From NCBI GenBank assembly GCA_900551245.1, contig URVC01000006.1, positions 1 through 64,000 of the forward strand: 64,000 nt of DNA. The letters are read 5' to 3'. The notes beneath the pieces are model-generated. The model had not been told where the DNA came from and ran no database searches. It saw only the letters and a list, made by a program, of their open reading frames with translations. Made by a program: the position numbers and the translations under genes. Positions 7,635 through 16,330 of the stretch are shown in pieces (the first letter of the stretch is position 1; each line of letters opens with the position of its first letter). Origin of the DNA: an uncultured bacterium. Lineage in GTDB: Bacteria > Verrucomicrobiota > Lentisphaeria > Victivallales > Victivallaceae.

Positions 7635-9562
7635 TGGAATACTTTCATGCCCTTTCCCTCGCTTTTCTGGAGATGACCTTTCTCTTCGTCGGCCTCTCCC
7701 TCCTCTACAATCAGCGCAGCGCGATCGGGCAGGCGCCGTTTCACATGGCGCTCGGGGTATTGCTGCTCTTCGCCCATCTGGTCGCCGCGGCCGACATCCG
7801 GGCGACGCTGGCGGGAACCCTCGATTTCCCCATCGGTCCGATCGTCATTTTCCTGCCGCTGATGGCGGCGTTTCTGATGGTCTACATCATTGACGGCACC
7901 CTCGCCGCACAACGGATCATTCTCGGCGTCGTCGCCCTCTACGGGCTCTACCTCTATCTGGGGGAGATCACCCGGCTCCAGTGCAACTGGCTCGGCTTCT
8001 CCATCACCGCCGGACTGCCCGGAGCCACCCTCGACCGCCTGCTCGGCGCCAGCCGCGCGTCGATGAACGTCACCGCTTTGTCGCGTCTGCTGGACTTCTT
8101 CCTGCTGCCCATCGTCTTCACCCGGTGCAAGAACTACGGAATCAACCGCTTCTTCTCGATTCTGCTGGCCTTTTATGCCGCGCATCTGGTCGGAGCGCTC
8201 CTCCGGCAGCTGGTGCTGACCCTGCTCGGGCTTCCGGCGGAGCTCATCGACGGCGAATTTCTCGCCCGGGCCATCGCCGAACTCTGGCTCGCCGCCCTGC
8301 TGAGCATCTATCTGGCGAAAATCGAAAAGGATGTCCGCACCGGCGAAAAAAGTCCGCTGGATATCCTCTTCGCCTTTTTCGGCAGTTACGGCCGCTCGAA
8401 GGAGCTGGAGGCCCACCTGCGTGAATGGGAGAACCGCTACCAGCTGGTGCTGGAAAATGCCGGAGAACTGATCCTCATGACCGACGAGGAGGGGCGAATC
8501 GTCGACGCCAACCTCTCCGCGGTGAAACTGCTCGGGGCGGAATCGGCGGCTTCGCTGGAGAAGCGGCCGCTCTTTCCGCGGCTCCGGGTGATTTCGCCCC
8601 CCGAGTTCCAACTGGACCGGGTTCCTGCGGCGCCGGTCCGTTTCCGCTGTATCCTCGACGAGCAGAGTTCCCGCGCCGTCACGCTGGCCTGTACGCTATC
8701 GCCGATCCGGTTGCGCGGCCAGACCCTGCTGGTGCTGATCGGCAGCGACATCACCGAAGAGACCCGGCTGGCGGCGGAGAAGGAGCGGCTCTCCGAACAG
8801 CTCACCCACTCCCAGCGGATTGAATCCCTCGGTCTTCTCGCCGGTGGAATCGCTCACGACTTCAACAACTACATTCACGCCATCCTCGGCCATGTCGATG
8901 TCATCACATTGCTCTATCCGCCGGAAAATCCGGAGGTGACCGCCCATCTGGAGAAGATCTCCGGCATCGCCGAACAGGCGGGGCACCTCACCAGCCAGCT
9001 GCTCGGATTCGCCCGCAAGGGGAAATACCGGGTGACCGACGTGGACATCCGCAAAACCATCGAGAGCAGCCTCGCTCTGCTCGGCCCGAACAAGCGGCAG
9101 GTGGAGATCTCCTTCCGCACGATTCCCGGTATGCCGACCGTCCGTGCGGACAGTCTGCAGCTTCAGCAGGTTCTGCTCAATTTGATGCTCAACGCGATCG
9201 ACGCGATGGAGCAGAACGAGGGCGAACAGCGGCTGACCCTCTTCGCCGGTCCGGCCACGGAAGCACCGCTCCCCTTCTCGCCGCCCGCCGATCATCCCGG
9301 CGCCCGCCCGGAGGATTACATCTTCATTCAGGTTGCCGACAACGGCTGCGGTATGGATCACGCCACGATAGAGAAGGCGTTCGAGCCGTTTTTCACCACC
9401 AAACCGGTCGGCCGCGGCACCGGCATGGGACTGGCGATGGTTTACGGCACCGTCTCCCACCACCAGGGGTGGATCCAGCTGGAAAGCACTCCCGGAGCCG
9501 GTTCGAACTTCTGCATTTTCCTGCCCTGCTCCGGCCCGGCGGATTCGCAGGAGAAACCATAA
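7634..9562 (+). CDS. Membrane-bound PAS-containing sensor histidine kinase
   Basis: 642 residues. Residues 1-235 hold about seven or eight transmembrane helices. A PAS-like domain follows at about 265-385 (NAGELILMTDEEGRIVDANL). The dimerisation/phosphoacceptor helix has GGIAHDFNNYIHAILGH with the phospho-His at residue 408. The HATPase domain carries LQQVLLNLMLNAIDAM (N box), VADNGCGMD (G1) and GRGTGMGLAMVYG (G2). The AHDFNN form is typical of NtrB-like and hybrid kinases. There is no receiver domain and no response regulator nearby, so the partner is elsewhere. The transporter just upstream may feed it a signal. Confidence 0.92.
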   Translation: MEYFHALSLAFLEMTFLFVGLSLLYNQRSAIGQAPFHMALGVLLLFAHLVAAADIRATLAGTLDFPIGPIVIFLPLMAAFLMVYIIDGTLAAQRIILGVVALYGLYLYLGEITRLQCNWLGFSITAGLPGATLDRLLGASRASMNVTALSRLLDFFLLPIVFTRCKNYGINRFFSILLAFYAAHLVGALLRQLVLTLLGLPAELIDGEFLARAIAELWLAALLSIYLAKIEKDVRTGEKSPLDILFAFFGSYGRSKELEAHLREWENRYQLVLENAGELILMTDEEGRIVDANLSAVKLLGAESAASLEKRPLFPRLRVISPPEFQLDRVPAAPVRFRCILDEQSSRAVTLACTLSPIRLRGQTLLVLIGSDITEETRLAAEKERLSEQLTHSQRIESLGLLAGGIAHDFNNYIHAILGHVDVITLLYPPENPEVTAHLEKISGIAEQAGHLTSQLLGFARKGKYRVTDVDIRKTIESSLALLGPNKRQVEISFRTIPGMPTVRADSLQLQQVLLNLMLNAIDAMEQNEGEQRLTLFAGPATEAPLPFSPPADHPGARPEDYIFIQVADNGCGMDHATIEKAFEPFFTTKPVGRGTGMGLAMVYGTVSHHQGWIQLESTPGAGSNFCIFLPCSGPADSQEKP

Positions 9563-9563
9563 G

Positions 9564-10262
9564 ATGCCGCCGCTGGAGGTCGTTTCGCAGCATCATGAAG
9601 TGCTGCGGGCGTGGTGCCGCCATCGGCGGACGGTCGAAACTCCGCCGGTCGCGGTGACCTTCGACCATCACACCGACACGCTGCCGGCCTTCTCGCGCGC
9701 CGCCTCCAGCGAAGCGGAGCGTGAATCCTGGATCGCCGAATTCGACTGGCGGAGCGATGCGTCGGTGGAAGCCGCGCTCCGGCGTCTCCGGCACGACGAA
9801 CATCTCGATCTGGCCCTTCGCGGCGGCGTGATTTCGCGCTCGATCGTCATTGCGCATTCCACGGAAAACGTCATCACAGAATCGTTGAATCCCCGCATCC
9901 GGGTCGCCGCCGACGTCACGTGGCCGGAGCTCAACTGCCTGCTCAACCATCCGGAGGAGTTCCGGCCGCGCGCCTCCCGGGTCTTCGAGAGCGACTTTCT
10001 GGCAGAGCGTTTCGCCGAAGCGGAATTCCATCCCGAAGATACGCCGGGATTTCTCTTCGACCTCGACCTCGACTATCTGCTGACCAGGAAGGCTCTCGCG
10101 CCCACAGACGGCACATGGTTGCGGTATCTGCTCAACTCCGCCGCACTGGTGACCGCGTCGCGCGAAGAGGAGTGGCTGCGCCTGCTGAGGCTCGATGCGG
10201 AACTCACTCCGGAGTTTCTGCTGCATCAGCTCCGGCTCCGGATTGCCGAAGCAGACGTGTAA
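9564..10262 (+). CDS. UPF0489-like protein with arginase-type metal motifs
   Basis: 232 residues, 1 bp after the kinase gene and probably translated with it. Visible features are QHHEVLRAW at residues 9-17, VTFDHHTD (Asp34, His35, His36, Asp38) and FDLDLDYL (Asp166, Asp168, Asp170). The DxHxD and DxDxD pairs are how arginase-fold enzymes and the UPF0489 family hold two metal ions. Some UPF0489 proteins act as peptide arginases that make ornithine, but no precursor peptide is visible here. The 3' end overlaps the tail of the leftward FAD gene by 59 bp. Family assignment is by motif only. Confidence 0.6.
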   Translation: MPPLEVVSQHHEVLRAWCRHRRTVETPPVAVTFDHHTDTLPAFSRAASSEAERESWIAEFDWRSDASVEAALRRLRHDEHLDLALRGGVISRSIVIAHSTENVITESLNPRIRVAADVTWPELNCLLNHPEEFRPRASRVFESDFLAERFAEAEFHPEDTPGFLFDLDLDYLLTRKALAPTDGTWLRYLLNSAALVTASREEEWLRLLRLDAELTPEFLLHQLRLRIAEADV

Positions 10263-11628
10263 GAGCATCCTCCAGCGTCAGCCGCGCCAGCTCTCCATGA
10301 GGAGAGACCGGGAGCTTCGCCAATGCCCGCAACCCCTCCCGCAACGCCCTCTCCGACCGGAGCACGCCACAGGAGCGGTCGAGGATCGCCCCGATTGCCG
10401 GGAAGAGTTCCGGCGGTGTGGCGGTCACATCCATCGTTTCCACCGTGGCCGCGCCCGCGGGATATCCGGTTGACTGTGCGGCGGCAAACCTCCCCGCCGA
10501 CGCTCCGGCAATCCGGCCGAAGACCAGCACTTCCAGCCCGGCGTTGCCGCCGAGCCGGTCGCATCCGTGGAGGTTGCCGATACACTCTCCGGCGGCGAAG
10601 AGACCGGGAACGGCGGTCGATCCATCCGGTTCGATCCGGATTCCGCCGAGCGTGGTGTGCGCTCCCGGCTTCACCTCGAAGAAGAGTTCGCGAAACGACC
10701 GGGCGAACCGGCGAAACTTCCGGTAATATCCCGGATATTTCCGGGCGAACTCCGCCTCATCGACGCCGCTGAAATCGTAGCGGATTCCGCCGTGCGCCCA
10801 CCCCCGCCCCGCCGCGAGCGCCTCCGCGATGCGCCGGGCGAGTTCCCGTTTGCACGGAACCGGTTCGCCGAGCGCCAACAGGGAGTTGCCCTCCCGGTCG
10901 AGCAGGCGTGCCCCGGCGTTCAGCACGGTGGTGATGACCGGAAATCCGCACAGCGCTTCCGGATAGACCGTGACGGTCGGCTCGTACTGCACCAGCCCGA
11001 GCCCATCCAGCGCCGCACCGGCGGAACGGGCGAAAAGCAGGGCGTCGCCGCGCAGAAGTTTGTTCCAGCTGCTGAACCGCCACAGTCCGGCAAAGCCGCC
11101 TCCGGCGAGCAGAACGGCGGAACAATGAACCGTTTCGCCGTCGGCAAAACGCGCTCCGGCGACCCGCCCCTCCCGCAACAGCAATGCCGACACCCGCCGC
11201 CGTTCCGGCGTGACGCCGAGGCGGCGGAGCACCTCCCGCCCGGTGGAGGTGCCGCAATGAACCACCCGGGGGCAGCTCGTTCCGGCCGCGCGCAGAGTAT
11301 CGTAAGCGCCGTCCGGCGTCCGGTCGAATGCGATGCCGAGCGCCTCGAGGCGGTGCAGTTCCGGCAATGCGCGGTCGGCGAGCACACGCGCCAGACGGGG
11401 ATCCCCCTCCCCGTTCGCATTGCGGAGCGTGTCGTCGAAAAACCGCTCCGGAGAGTCCTCCTGTTCCACCGGTGCGGAGAATCCCATCACCTCCGAGGAG
11501 GCCCCTCTCCCCGCATCGACGACGCGGACCGCAAGGCGGGGGAAGCGCTCCGCCAGCTCCGCCGCCGCGGAACAGCCCGCAAGCCCTCCGCCGACGATGA
11601 GCACGTCACACCGATTCACACCTCCCAT
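10204..11628 (-). CDS. FAD-dependent oxidoreductase (fumarate reductase / aspartate oxidase-like)
   Basis: 474 residues. The N-terminal Rossmann motif is DVLIVGGGLAGCSAAAEL (residues 8-25). The pattern LLAGGGFAGLWRFSSWN and the late GLFAAGECIGNLHGCDRLGGNAG are the second and third FAD-contact regions of the succinate dehydrogenase/fumarate reductase flavoprotein family. The iron-sulfur and anchor subunits are missing, as in stand-alone flavoproteins. The ATG at 11628 lies inside the dehydratase gene upstream; a GTG at 11619 would overlap its stop (GTGA) and is an alternative start. As the last gene of a sugar-acid operon it probably oxidises a carbohydrate-derived acid; the substrate is unknown. 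Confidence 0.75.
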   Translation of the reverse strand: MGGVNRCDVLIVGGGLAGCSAAAELAERFPRLAVRVVDAGRGASSEVMGFSAPVEQEDSPERFFDDTLRNANGEGDPRLARVLADRALPELHRLEALGIAFDRTPDGAYDTLRAAGTSCPRVVHCGTSTGREVLRRLGVTPERRRVSALLLREGRVAGARFADGETVHCSAVLLAGGGFAGLWRFSSWNKLLRGDALLFARSAGAALDGLGLVQYEPTVTVYPEALCGFPVITTVLNAGARLLDREGNSLLALGEPVPCKRELARRIAEALAAGRGWAHGGIRYDFSGVDEAEFARKYPGYYRKFRRFARSFRELFFEVKPGAHTTLGGIRIEPDGSTAVPGLFAAGECIGNLHGCDRLGGNAGLEVLVFGRIAGASAGRFAAAQSTGYPAGAATVETMDVTATPPELFPAIGAILDRSCGVLRSERALREGLRALAKLPVSPHGELARLTLEDALTRLLRQSGAGADAAETPE

Positions 11629-13289
11629 ACCGCACCCCGGGCAGTGGAACCGACATTGCGCGAGAAGAGCCGCAGAAACTTGTGGTGGCCGGTTCCGTCG
11701 AACTGCCAGCTCCAGCGTCGCCGCCGTTCGGCGAGAAGCTCCGGCGCGACCTCCAGATCGAGGCGGCGGTCATCCAGATCGATGACGACCCGGTCACCGT
11801 TTTCGACCAGCGCCAGCGGACTGCCGAGCGCCGCCTCCGGCGAGAGGTAGCCGATCGACAGTCCGCTGCTGCCGCCGGAAAAGCGGCCGTCGGTGATGAT
11901 CGCCACCTTGTCCGCCAGCCCCATCCCCTTGAGCTCCTTCTGGAAGGGATAGGCGGTGGTGCCGAACCGCGCCCGCGGCCCCAGATAGCGCAGAATCAGC
12001 GCCTCGCCTCCCTGAATCTTCCCGCCGTGGAGCGCTTCGAGCGCCTGATCGAGGGTGTCGAACACCAGCGCGGGTCCTGAGAAACGGCGCATCGACTCCG
12101 GCACCGCCGCCTCCTTGACGATTCCGCCCTCCGGAGCGAGAGTGCCGTAGAGGACAAAGAGTGCGCCGTTGGCGGCGGCGGGTTTCTCCAGCGTGGTGAT
12201 GACCCGCGGATCGAAGTTCACCGCGTCGGCGTAGTTCTCTTGCAGTGTCTTCCCGGTGACGGTGAGCGCGTCTCCGTGGAGCAGCGGCAGGAGTTCCGCA
12301 AAGAGCGCGCGTGAGCCGCCCGCCCGGTCGATGTCCTGAAAATGCCACGGCCCGCTCGGCGATGAGGCGACCAGGAGCGGCACCTTCCGGCTCGCCTCGT
12401 CGAAAAGCTTCCACCATTCGCCGGAAAGCCCCGCCTCGGTGGCGATGGCGGGCAGATGAAGCAGCAGATTGGTCGAACCGGCCGTCGCCATCGTTTCGCG
12501 GATGGCGTTCTCCACCGCATCACGGGTGATGATCTTCCGCGCGGTGATTCCCGCTCGCAGCAGCTCCATCACCTGCCGTCCGGCCCGGTAGGCGATCTGG
12601 AGCAGTTCCGAACTGTGGGCGCTCGCGGTGGCGTTCCCCGGCAATGACATGCCGAGCGCCTCCGCCGCGAGACACATGCTGTTGGCGGTGGTCATCACGC
12701 CGCAGGCGCCGCAGGGACCGTACATGGCGGCGACCTCCCGCTCGGCGCGGGCGCGGTCGTAGCTGCCGTCGAGCGCCTTGCCGACATGATCGGTAAGTTC
12801 GATGTAGTTGGCGGAGCTCCCGTCCAGATAGGGCATCGGCATGTAGCCGCCGGTCACCACCACCGCCGGAATATCGAGCCGCGCCGCCGCCATCAAATGG
12901 CCCGGCACGATCGAATCGCAGGTCGAGAGCAGTACCATCGCGTCGAACATGTTGCTCTCCACCGTGAGTTCGACCTCGTCGGCGATGAGGTTGCGGCTGG
13001 GCAGCTCCACGTACTTCGGATCGCGCAGTACCATGCCGTCGCAGATTCCGGTGGTCATCATTTCGAACGGCAGCCCGCCCGCCTCGCGGATTCCCTGCTT
13101 GACCCGTTCGCTCAGCGTCCGGAGGTGGACGTGGCCCGGATTGTACTCATTCCAGCTGTTGATGACCGCCACGATCGGCCGGTCGAACTCCTGTTCGGTG
13201 TAACCCATGCCGCGGACGAGTCCGCGCCGGCACTCCCGGGCCAGCCCGTAACTCCAGTTGCTGCGGCAGGAACAGAATTTTTCTTCCAT
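11616..13289 (-). CDS. IlvD/EDD-family dehydratase, probably for a sugar acid
   Basis: 557 residues, [Fe-S] dehydratase of the dihydroxy-acid/6-phosphogluconate/aldonate dehydratase family. Cluster and metal motifs are present: TGICDGM, LLSTCDSIVPGH and YGPCGACGVMTTANSM, plus ITDGRFSGGSSGLSIGYLSP near the C-terminus. In a catabolic operon with an SDR, a kinase and a ROK regulator, a role on D-xylonate, L-arabinonate or another aldonate, giving a 2-keto-3-deoxy acid, is more likely than branched-chain amino acid synthesis. No other ilv gene is nearby. The ribosome site GGAGTG precedes the ATG. The next gene starts within its last codons. Confidence 0.85.
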   Translation of the reverse strand: MEEKFCSCRSNWSYGLARECRRGLVRGMGYTEQEFDRPIVAVINSWNEYNPGHVHLRTLSERVKQGIREAGGLPFEMMTTGICDGMVLRDPKYVELPSRNLIADEVELTVESNMFDAMVLLSTCDSIVPGHLMAAARLDIPAVVVTGGYMPMPYLDGSSANYIELTDHVGKALDGSYDRARAEREVAAMYGPCGACGVMTTANSMCLAAEALGMSLPGNATASAHSSELLQIAYRAGRQVMELLRAGITARKIITRDAVENAIRETMATAGSTNLLLHLPAIATEAGLSGEWWKLFDEASRKVPLLVASSPSGPWHFQDIDRAGGSRALFAELLPLLHGDALTVTGKTLQENYADAVNFDPRVITTLEKPAAANGALFVLYGTLAPEGGIVKEAAVPESMRRFSGPALVFDTLDQALEALHGGKIQGGEALILRYLGPRARFGTTAYPFQKELKGMGLADKVAIITDGRFSGGSSGLSIGYLSPEAALGSPLALVENGDRVVIDLDDRRLDLEVAPELLAERRRRWSWQFDGTGHHKFLRLFSRNVGSTARGAVWEV

Positions 13290-13320
13290 CTTGCACTCCT
13301 TCCGGCGAAATCCGGCCGGT

Positions 13321-14112
13321 TCAGTTGAAACTTTCGATCATGCCCGACACCGACTGCCCGCCGTCGACGCCGATGGTCTGGCCGACGATGAACTTCGCCT
13401 TCTCGTCGTCAGCCAGAAAAACCGCGAGATGAGCGATATCCTCCGGCCGTCCGAAGACCCCCGCCGGAATCTTCCGCAGAAACGCCTGCCGCTCCTCCGG
13501 CGTGTAACGGAATTCGGTGAGCGGAGAGGCGATGAAGCCGGGCGCGATGCCATTGACGTTGATGCCGTGCTCGATCAGTTCGACGCCGAGCGCCTCCGTG
13601 AGCATGTTCAGCCCCGCCTTGGCCGGTCCGTAGGGAATCATCTTCCGCCGCACCCAGGTGACCCGGCTGTGGATCGAACTGATGTTGATGATTTTACCCG
13701 GAATGCGGTTGTCGATCATGTTCTTCGCCGCCAGCCGGGCACAGCAGGCCGCCGCACCGAGATTGAAGCGGATCTGCGCATCCCAGTACTCCATCGGCAT
13801 ATCTTCGAAGCCGCCCGGCGGAATCACCTGCGCGCCGCCGACGTTGTTGACCAGCACGTGAATCCGGCCGCCAAACCGGTCGAGAAACTCCCGGAACAGC
13901 CGTTCACACTCGCCGTAATCGCTGACATCCGCCTTGAAGAGCTCCGCCTCGACGCCGCACTCCCGACAGCGGGCGAGCGTCCGGGCCGCCCCCTCCTCAT
14001 CCCGGTGGAAATTGATGCCGACGTTACAGCCGGAACGGGCGAACTCCACCGCCGTCGCCGCACCGATTCCCTTCGATGCTCCGGTGACCAGAACATTTCT
14101 TCTATTCGACAT
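13321..14112 (-). CDS. Short-chain dehydrogenase/reductase (SDR)
   Basis: 263-residue classical SDR. The start at 14112 has a strong AAAGGAGA site. A longer frame upstream would begin before the promoter's transcription start, which rules it out. Cofactor motif GASKGIGAA, structural motif LVNNVGG (usually NNAG), and active site ISSIHS with YGPAK (Ser, Tyr, Lys) are all present. It ends with the usual SDR tail GQTIGVDGG. In this locus it probably oxidises a sugar or polyol to a ketone or lactone ahead of the dehydratase. It is the first gene of the leftward SDR-dehydratase-flavoprotein unit. Confidence 0.88.
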   Translation of the reverse strand: MSNRRNVLVTGASKGIGAATAVEFARSGCNVGINFHRDEEGAARTLARCRECGVEAELFKADVSDYGECERLFREFLDRFGGRIHVLVNNVGGAQVIPPGGFEDMPMEYWDAQIRFNLGAAACCARLAAKNMIDNRIPGKIINISSIHSRVTWVRRKMIPYGPAKAGLNMLTEALGVELIEHGINVNGIAPGFIASPLTEFRYTPEERQAFLRKIPAGVFGRPEDIAHLAVFLADDEKAKFIVGQTIGVDGGQSVSGMIESFN

Positions 14113-14148
14113 AAAAATATCTCCTTTGCCTGGTAAAATCATTATTTT

Positions 14149-14193
14149 AATCGCATACGATTTAATTATACACCCAATCCGCATCGAATGCAA
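14149..14193 (-). promoter_or_regulatory. Promoter and operator for the SDR-dehydratase-FAD operon
   Basis: On the minus strand: -35 TTGCAT (14188-14193), 17 bp, -10 TATAAT (14165-14170). Just after and overlapping the -10 lies the palindromic motif at 14149-14168 (AATCG-CATA-CGATT followed by TAATT). Nearly the same motif sits at 16288-16306, so this is a good candidate operator for the ROK regulator encoded next door. Confidence 0.75.
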
Positions 14194-14210
14194 ATTGCCA
14201 AAAAGGACAA

Positions 14211-15368
14211 TCAGAAGAATTTTTCGTAGGCGAGCCGGATGACGCCCAGCGCGGACTGCGCGTCTCCGAGCGTGGTGATGGCAATTTTCATGCCGCGGCG
14301 CCGATCCTCCGGCACCAGACGCTTCAGGCGGCGGAGCACCGCATTATAAAGATAGCCCTCCTCGCGGCTCTGCCCGCCGGAGAAGATGAGCGCATCCGGC
14401 TGATACATCTGAATCAGCCCCGCAATGCCGACCGCGTCACAGGCGGCGGCGCGATTCAGCAATGCGATGGCCCGGCGATCCCCCGCCGCCGCCGCAAGAT
14501 CGATCGCCGCCGCATTCTGCCAGAGAGGATACGCCGGATCGTTCTCGTGCCGCCGCCGGGCGATGGCGGCGAGAGAACGCGCCCCCGCAAACGCCTCCAG
14601 ACAGCCGCGGTAACCGCAGACGCAGAGCTCCCGGTTGCCGGGGATGTAGAGGTGACCGATGTATCCGGCCGGACGGTCCGGCCGGCTGACGATCAGCTGA
14701 TGCTGTGCGATGATCGCCGCACCAATGCCGACCCCGAGTCCGACGGTGACGAGGTCGCCGGTTCCGGCGGCGGTACCGAATTTGTACTCCGCCCAGGCGG
14801 CAGCGGCCTGCGTGGTAATGACGCAGGCGGGGACACCGAACTCCCGCTCAACCTCCGCGCGGACCGGGAGGTTCGCTCCCCAGCGAATCCCCATGTTTCC
14901 AGCCGAAACCACCACCCCCGTATCCGGGTCGGCATTCGCCGAAACGGCCAGCCCGATCAGCCGGAGCTTCGCCGCATCGAGACGGCTCTCCGCGAGCGAA
15001 CTGCGGATAAATGCAAAAAGATGGCGAAAAAACGCCTCCTTCCCCGTATAGGGCGGCGTAGCGATCTTCCGGTAATAGAGCCGGTTGAAACCGAGATCAG
15101 TAAAGAGAATCCGCCACGATTCCCCGCCGAGATCCAGCCCGGCGAACAGCGCAGAATCGAGATTGAGCGCCAGCGGCAATGCCGGCCGCCCGCGGCCGCT
15201 CGGCGCCTCGCGCCGCGCAAAGATCGTGCGGTCGGCCAGCAGAGAATCCACCGTTTTGCACACGGTGGCGCAGGCGAGACCGGTCGCGTTCTCAATCGAC
15301 TTCTTGGTCGCCTCGCCCCGCCCCGCGCGGACGGCGTCAAGCACTCTGATTCGAATTCTGTCGCTCAT
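14211..15368 (-). CDS. ROK-family transcriptional regulator
   Basis: 385 residues from the ATG that overlaps the upstream stop (ATGA at 15365-15368). Residues 1-65 form a winged helix-turn-helix (TKKSIENATGLACATVCKTV). The rest is a ROK sugar-kinase fold with LFAGLDLGGESW near the start and the zinc motif CVCGYRGCLEAF. ROK regulators bind a sugar or sugar phosphate and usually repress catabolic operons. It is translated with the metallo-hydrolase and flanked by two copies of an operator-like motif, so local control of both arms of the locus is likely. The effector is unknown. Confidence 0.88.
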   Translation of the reverse strand: MSDRIRIRVLDAVRAGRGEATKKSIENATGLACATVCKTVDSLLADRTIFARREAPSGRGRPALPLALNLDSALFAGLDLGGESWRILFTDLGFNRLYYRKIATPPYTGKEAFFRHLFAFIRSSLAESRLDAAKLRLIGLAVSANADPDTGVVVSAGNMGIRWGANLPVRAEVEREFGVPACVITTQAAAAWAEYKFGTAAGTGDLVTVGLGVGIGAAIIAQHQLIVSRPDRPAGYIGHLYIPGNRELCVCGYRGCLEAFAGARSLAAIARRRHENDPAYPLWQNAAAIDLAAAAGDRRAIALLNRAAACDAVGIAGLIQMYQPDALIFSGGQSREEGYLYNAVLRRLKRLVPEDRRRGMKIAITTLGDAQSALGVIRLAYEKFF

Positions 15369-16237
15369 CGTTTCTTTCCATAAACGGCCACGGTCCAGCA
15401 CGCAAGAAAGAGCTTCTCCGGGCGGCCGCAGCCGATCTTTTCCAGCAGGCGGCGGGCGATTTCCGGCACAGACCGGATTCCTGCTTCCACCGCCTCCCCT
15501 ATGAGTATATCATACTTTTCGGAAAATGAAAGCGACTCCTCCAGAAATGATCGAACTTTTTCCGCTCCGTGAAGCACCGGCGGGAAGGGTTCGAAGCGGT
15601 GCCCCGCCACCAGCACCTCCGCCGGGAGCGCCATCAGCCGCTGCAGCGACTCCCGGTAGGCCGCAGGATCCATGATGAGCGCGATCCCCTGCCCCCATGT
15701 GCCGTTGCCCTGCACGGAATCGCCGGTTATCAGCAACCGCTGTTCCGGTGCGAAGAACGCCACCGCGTCAGAATCATGCCCGGGAGCAGGAATCAGCCGG
15801 AGTCCGCCGACCATTTCGTCAGCTTCGATCAGAAAATCCGGTTCCACCCCCTCCAGCACGGCGGGCGGCGCCGGGCTCTCCTCCGGAAATTTCGCCCGGA
15901 TCGCCCGGCTGTAGAAGAGCGGCCGCCGGAGCTTATCCGCCCCCGCAGCATAGACGCCGAACTTCGCCCGATGCGCCAGCTCCCGCAACCGCGCATGTCC
16001 GCCGATGTGATCCCCGTGACAATGAGTGCAGAACACGAAGTCGAGATCGTCCGGCGTCAGCCCCAGCTGTGCCAGCGCGGGAATGATGCACCCATCCACC
16101 ACAGCGGCAGTGATTCCGGAGTCGATCAGCGAAATTCCCGCCGCATTGCGGATCAGCGTCACCCCCGCCGGCGGACCACCGGTCGGCGTGAACAGCACAT
16201 CACAGCCGGGAACGATCGATTCAAACTGATTTTTCAA
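15365..16237 (-). CDS. Metallo-beta-lactamase-fold hydrolase
   Basis: 290 residues. The metal-binding signature is CTHCHGDHIGGH, with PAPGHDSDAVAF, ITGDSVQG and VAGHR supplying the other metal ligands. The start is TTG at 16237, supported by GGAGGA five bases upstream. MBL-fold hydrolases open esters, lactones or thioesters. Here a lactonase between the SDR and the dehydratase steps would make chemical sense, but this is inference. It is the first gene of the leftward MBL-ROK unit, driven by a promoter that overlaps the rightward one. Confidence 0.85.
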   Translation of the reverse strand: MKNQFESIVPGCDVLFTPTGGPPAGVTLIRNAAGISLIDSGITAAVVDGCIIPALAQLGLTPDDLDFVFCTHCHGDHIGGHARLRELAHRAKFGVYAAGADKLRRPLFYSRAIRAKFPEESPAPPAVLEGVEPDFLIEADEMVGGLRLIPAPGHDSDAVAFFAPEQRLLITGDSVQGNGTWGQGIALIMDPAAYRESLQRLMALPAEVLVAGHRFEPFPPVLHGAEKVRSFLEESLSFSEKYDILIGEAVEAGIRSVPEIARRLLEKIGCGRPEKLFLACWTVAVYGKKR

Positions 16238-16256
16238 AATATCCTCCTGTTCCTGG

Positions 16257-16309
16257 TTGACAAAAAAGAGCTTCTGATCTATAATATAATCGCTGATGAT
16301 TTAATTCAA
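16257..16309. promoter_or_regulatory. Overlapping divergent promoters with a shared operator
   Basis: Rightward: TTGACA (16257-16262), 17 bp, TATAAT (16280-16285), a perfect consensus. Leftward: TTGAAT (complement of 16304-16309), 17 bp, TATTAT (complement of 16281-16286). The two -10 boxes lie on top of each other. The motif AATCGC-N4-GATTTAATT (16288-16306) occupies the leftward spacer and the rightward start site, so one bound repressor would block both. Confidence 0.8.
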
Positions 16310-16330
16310 GTAAAAAACAGGAGATTTTCG

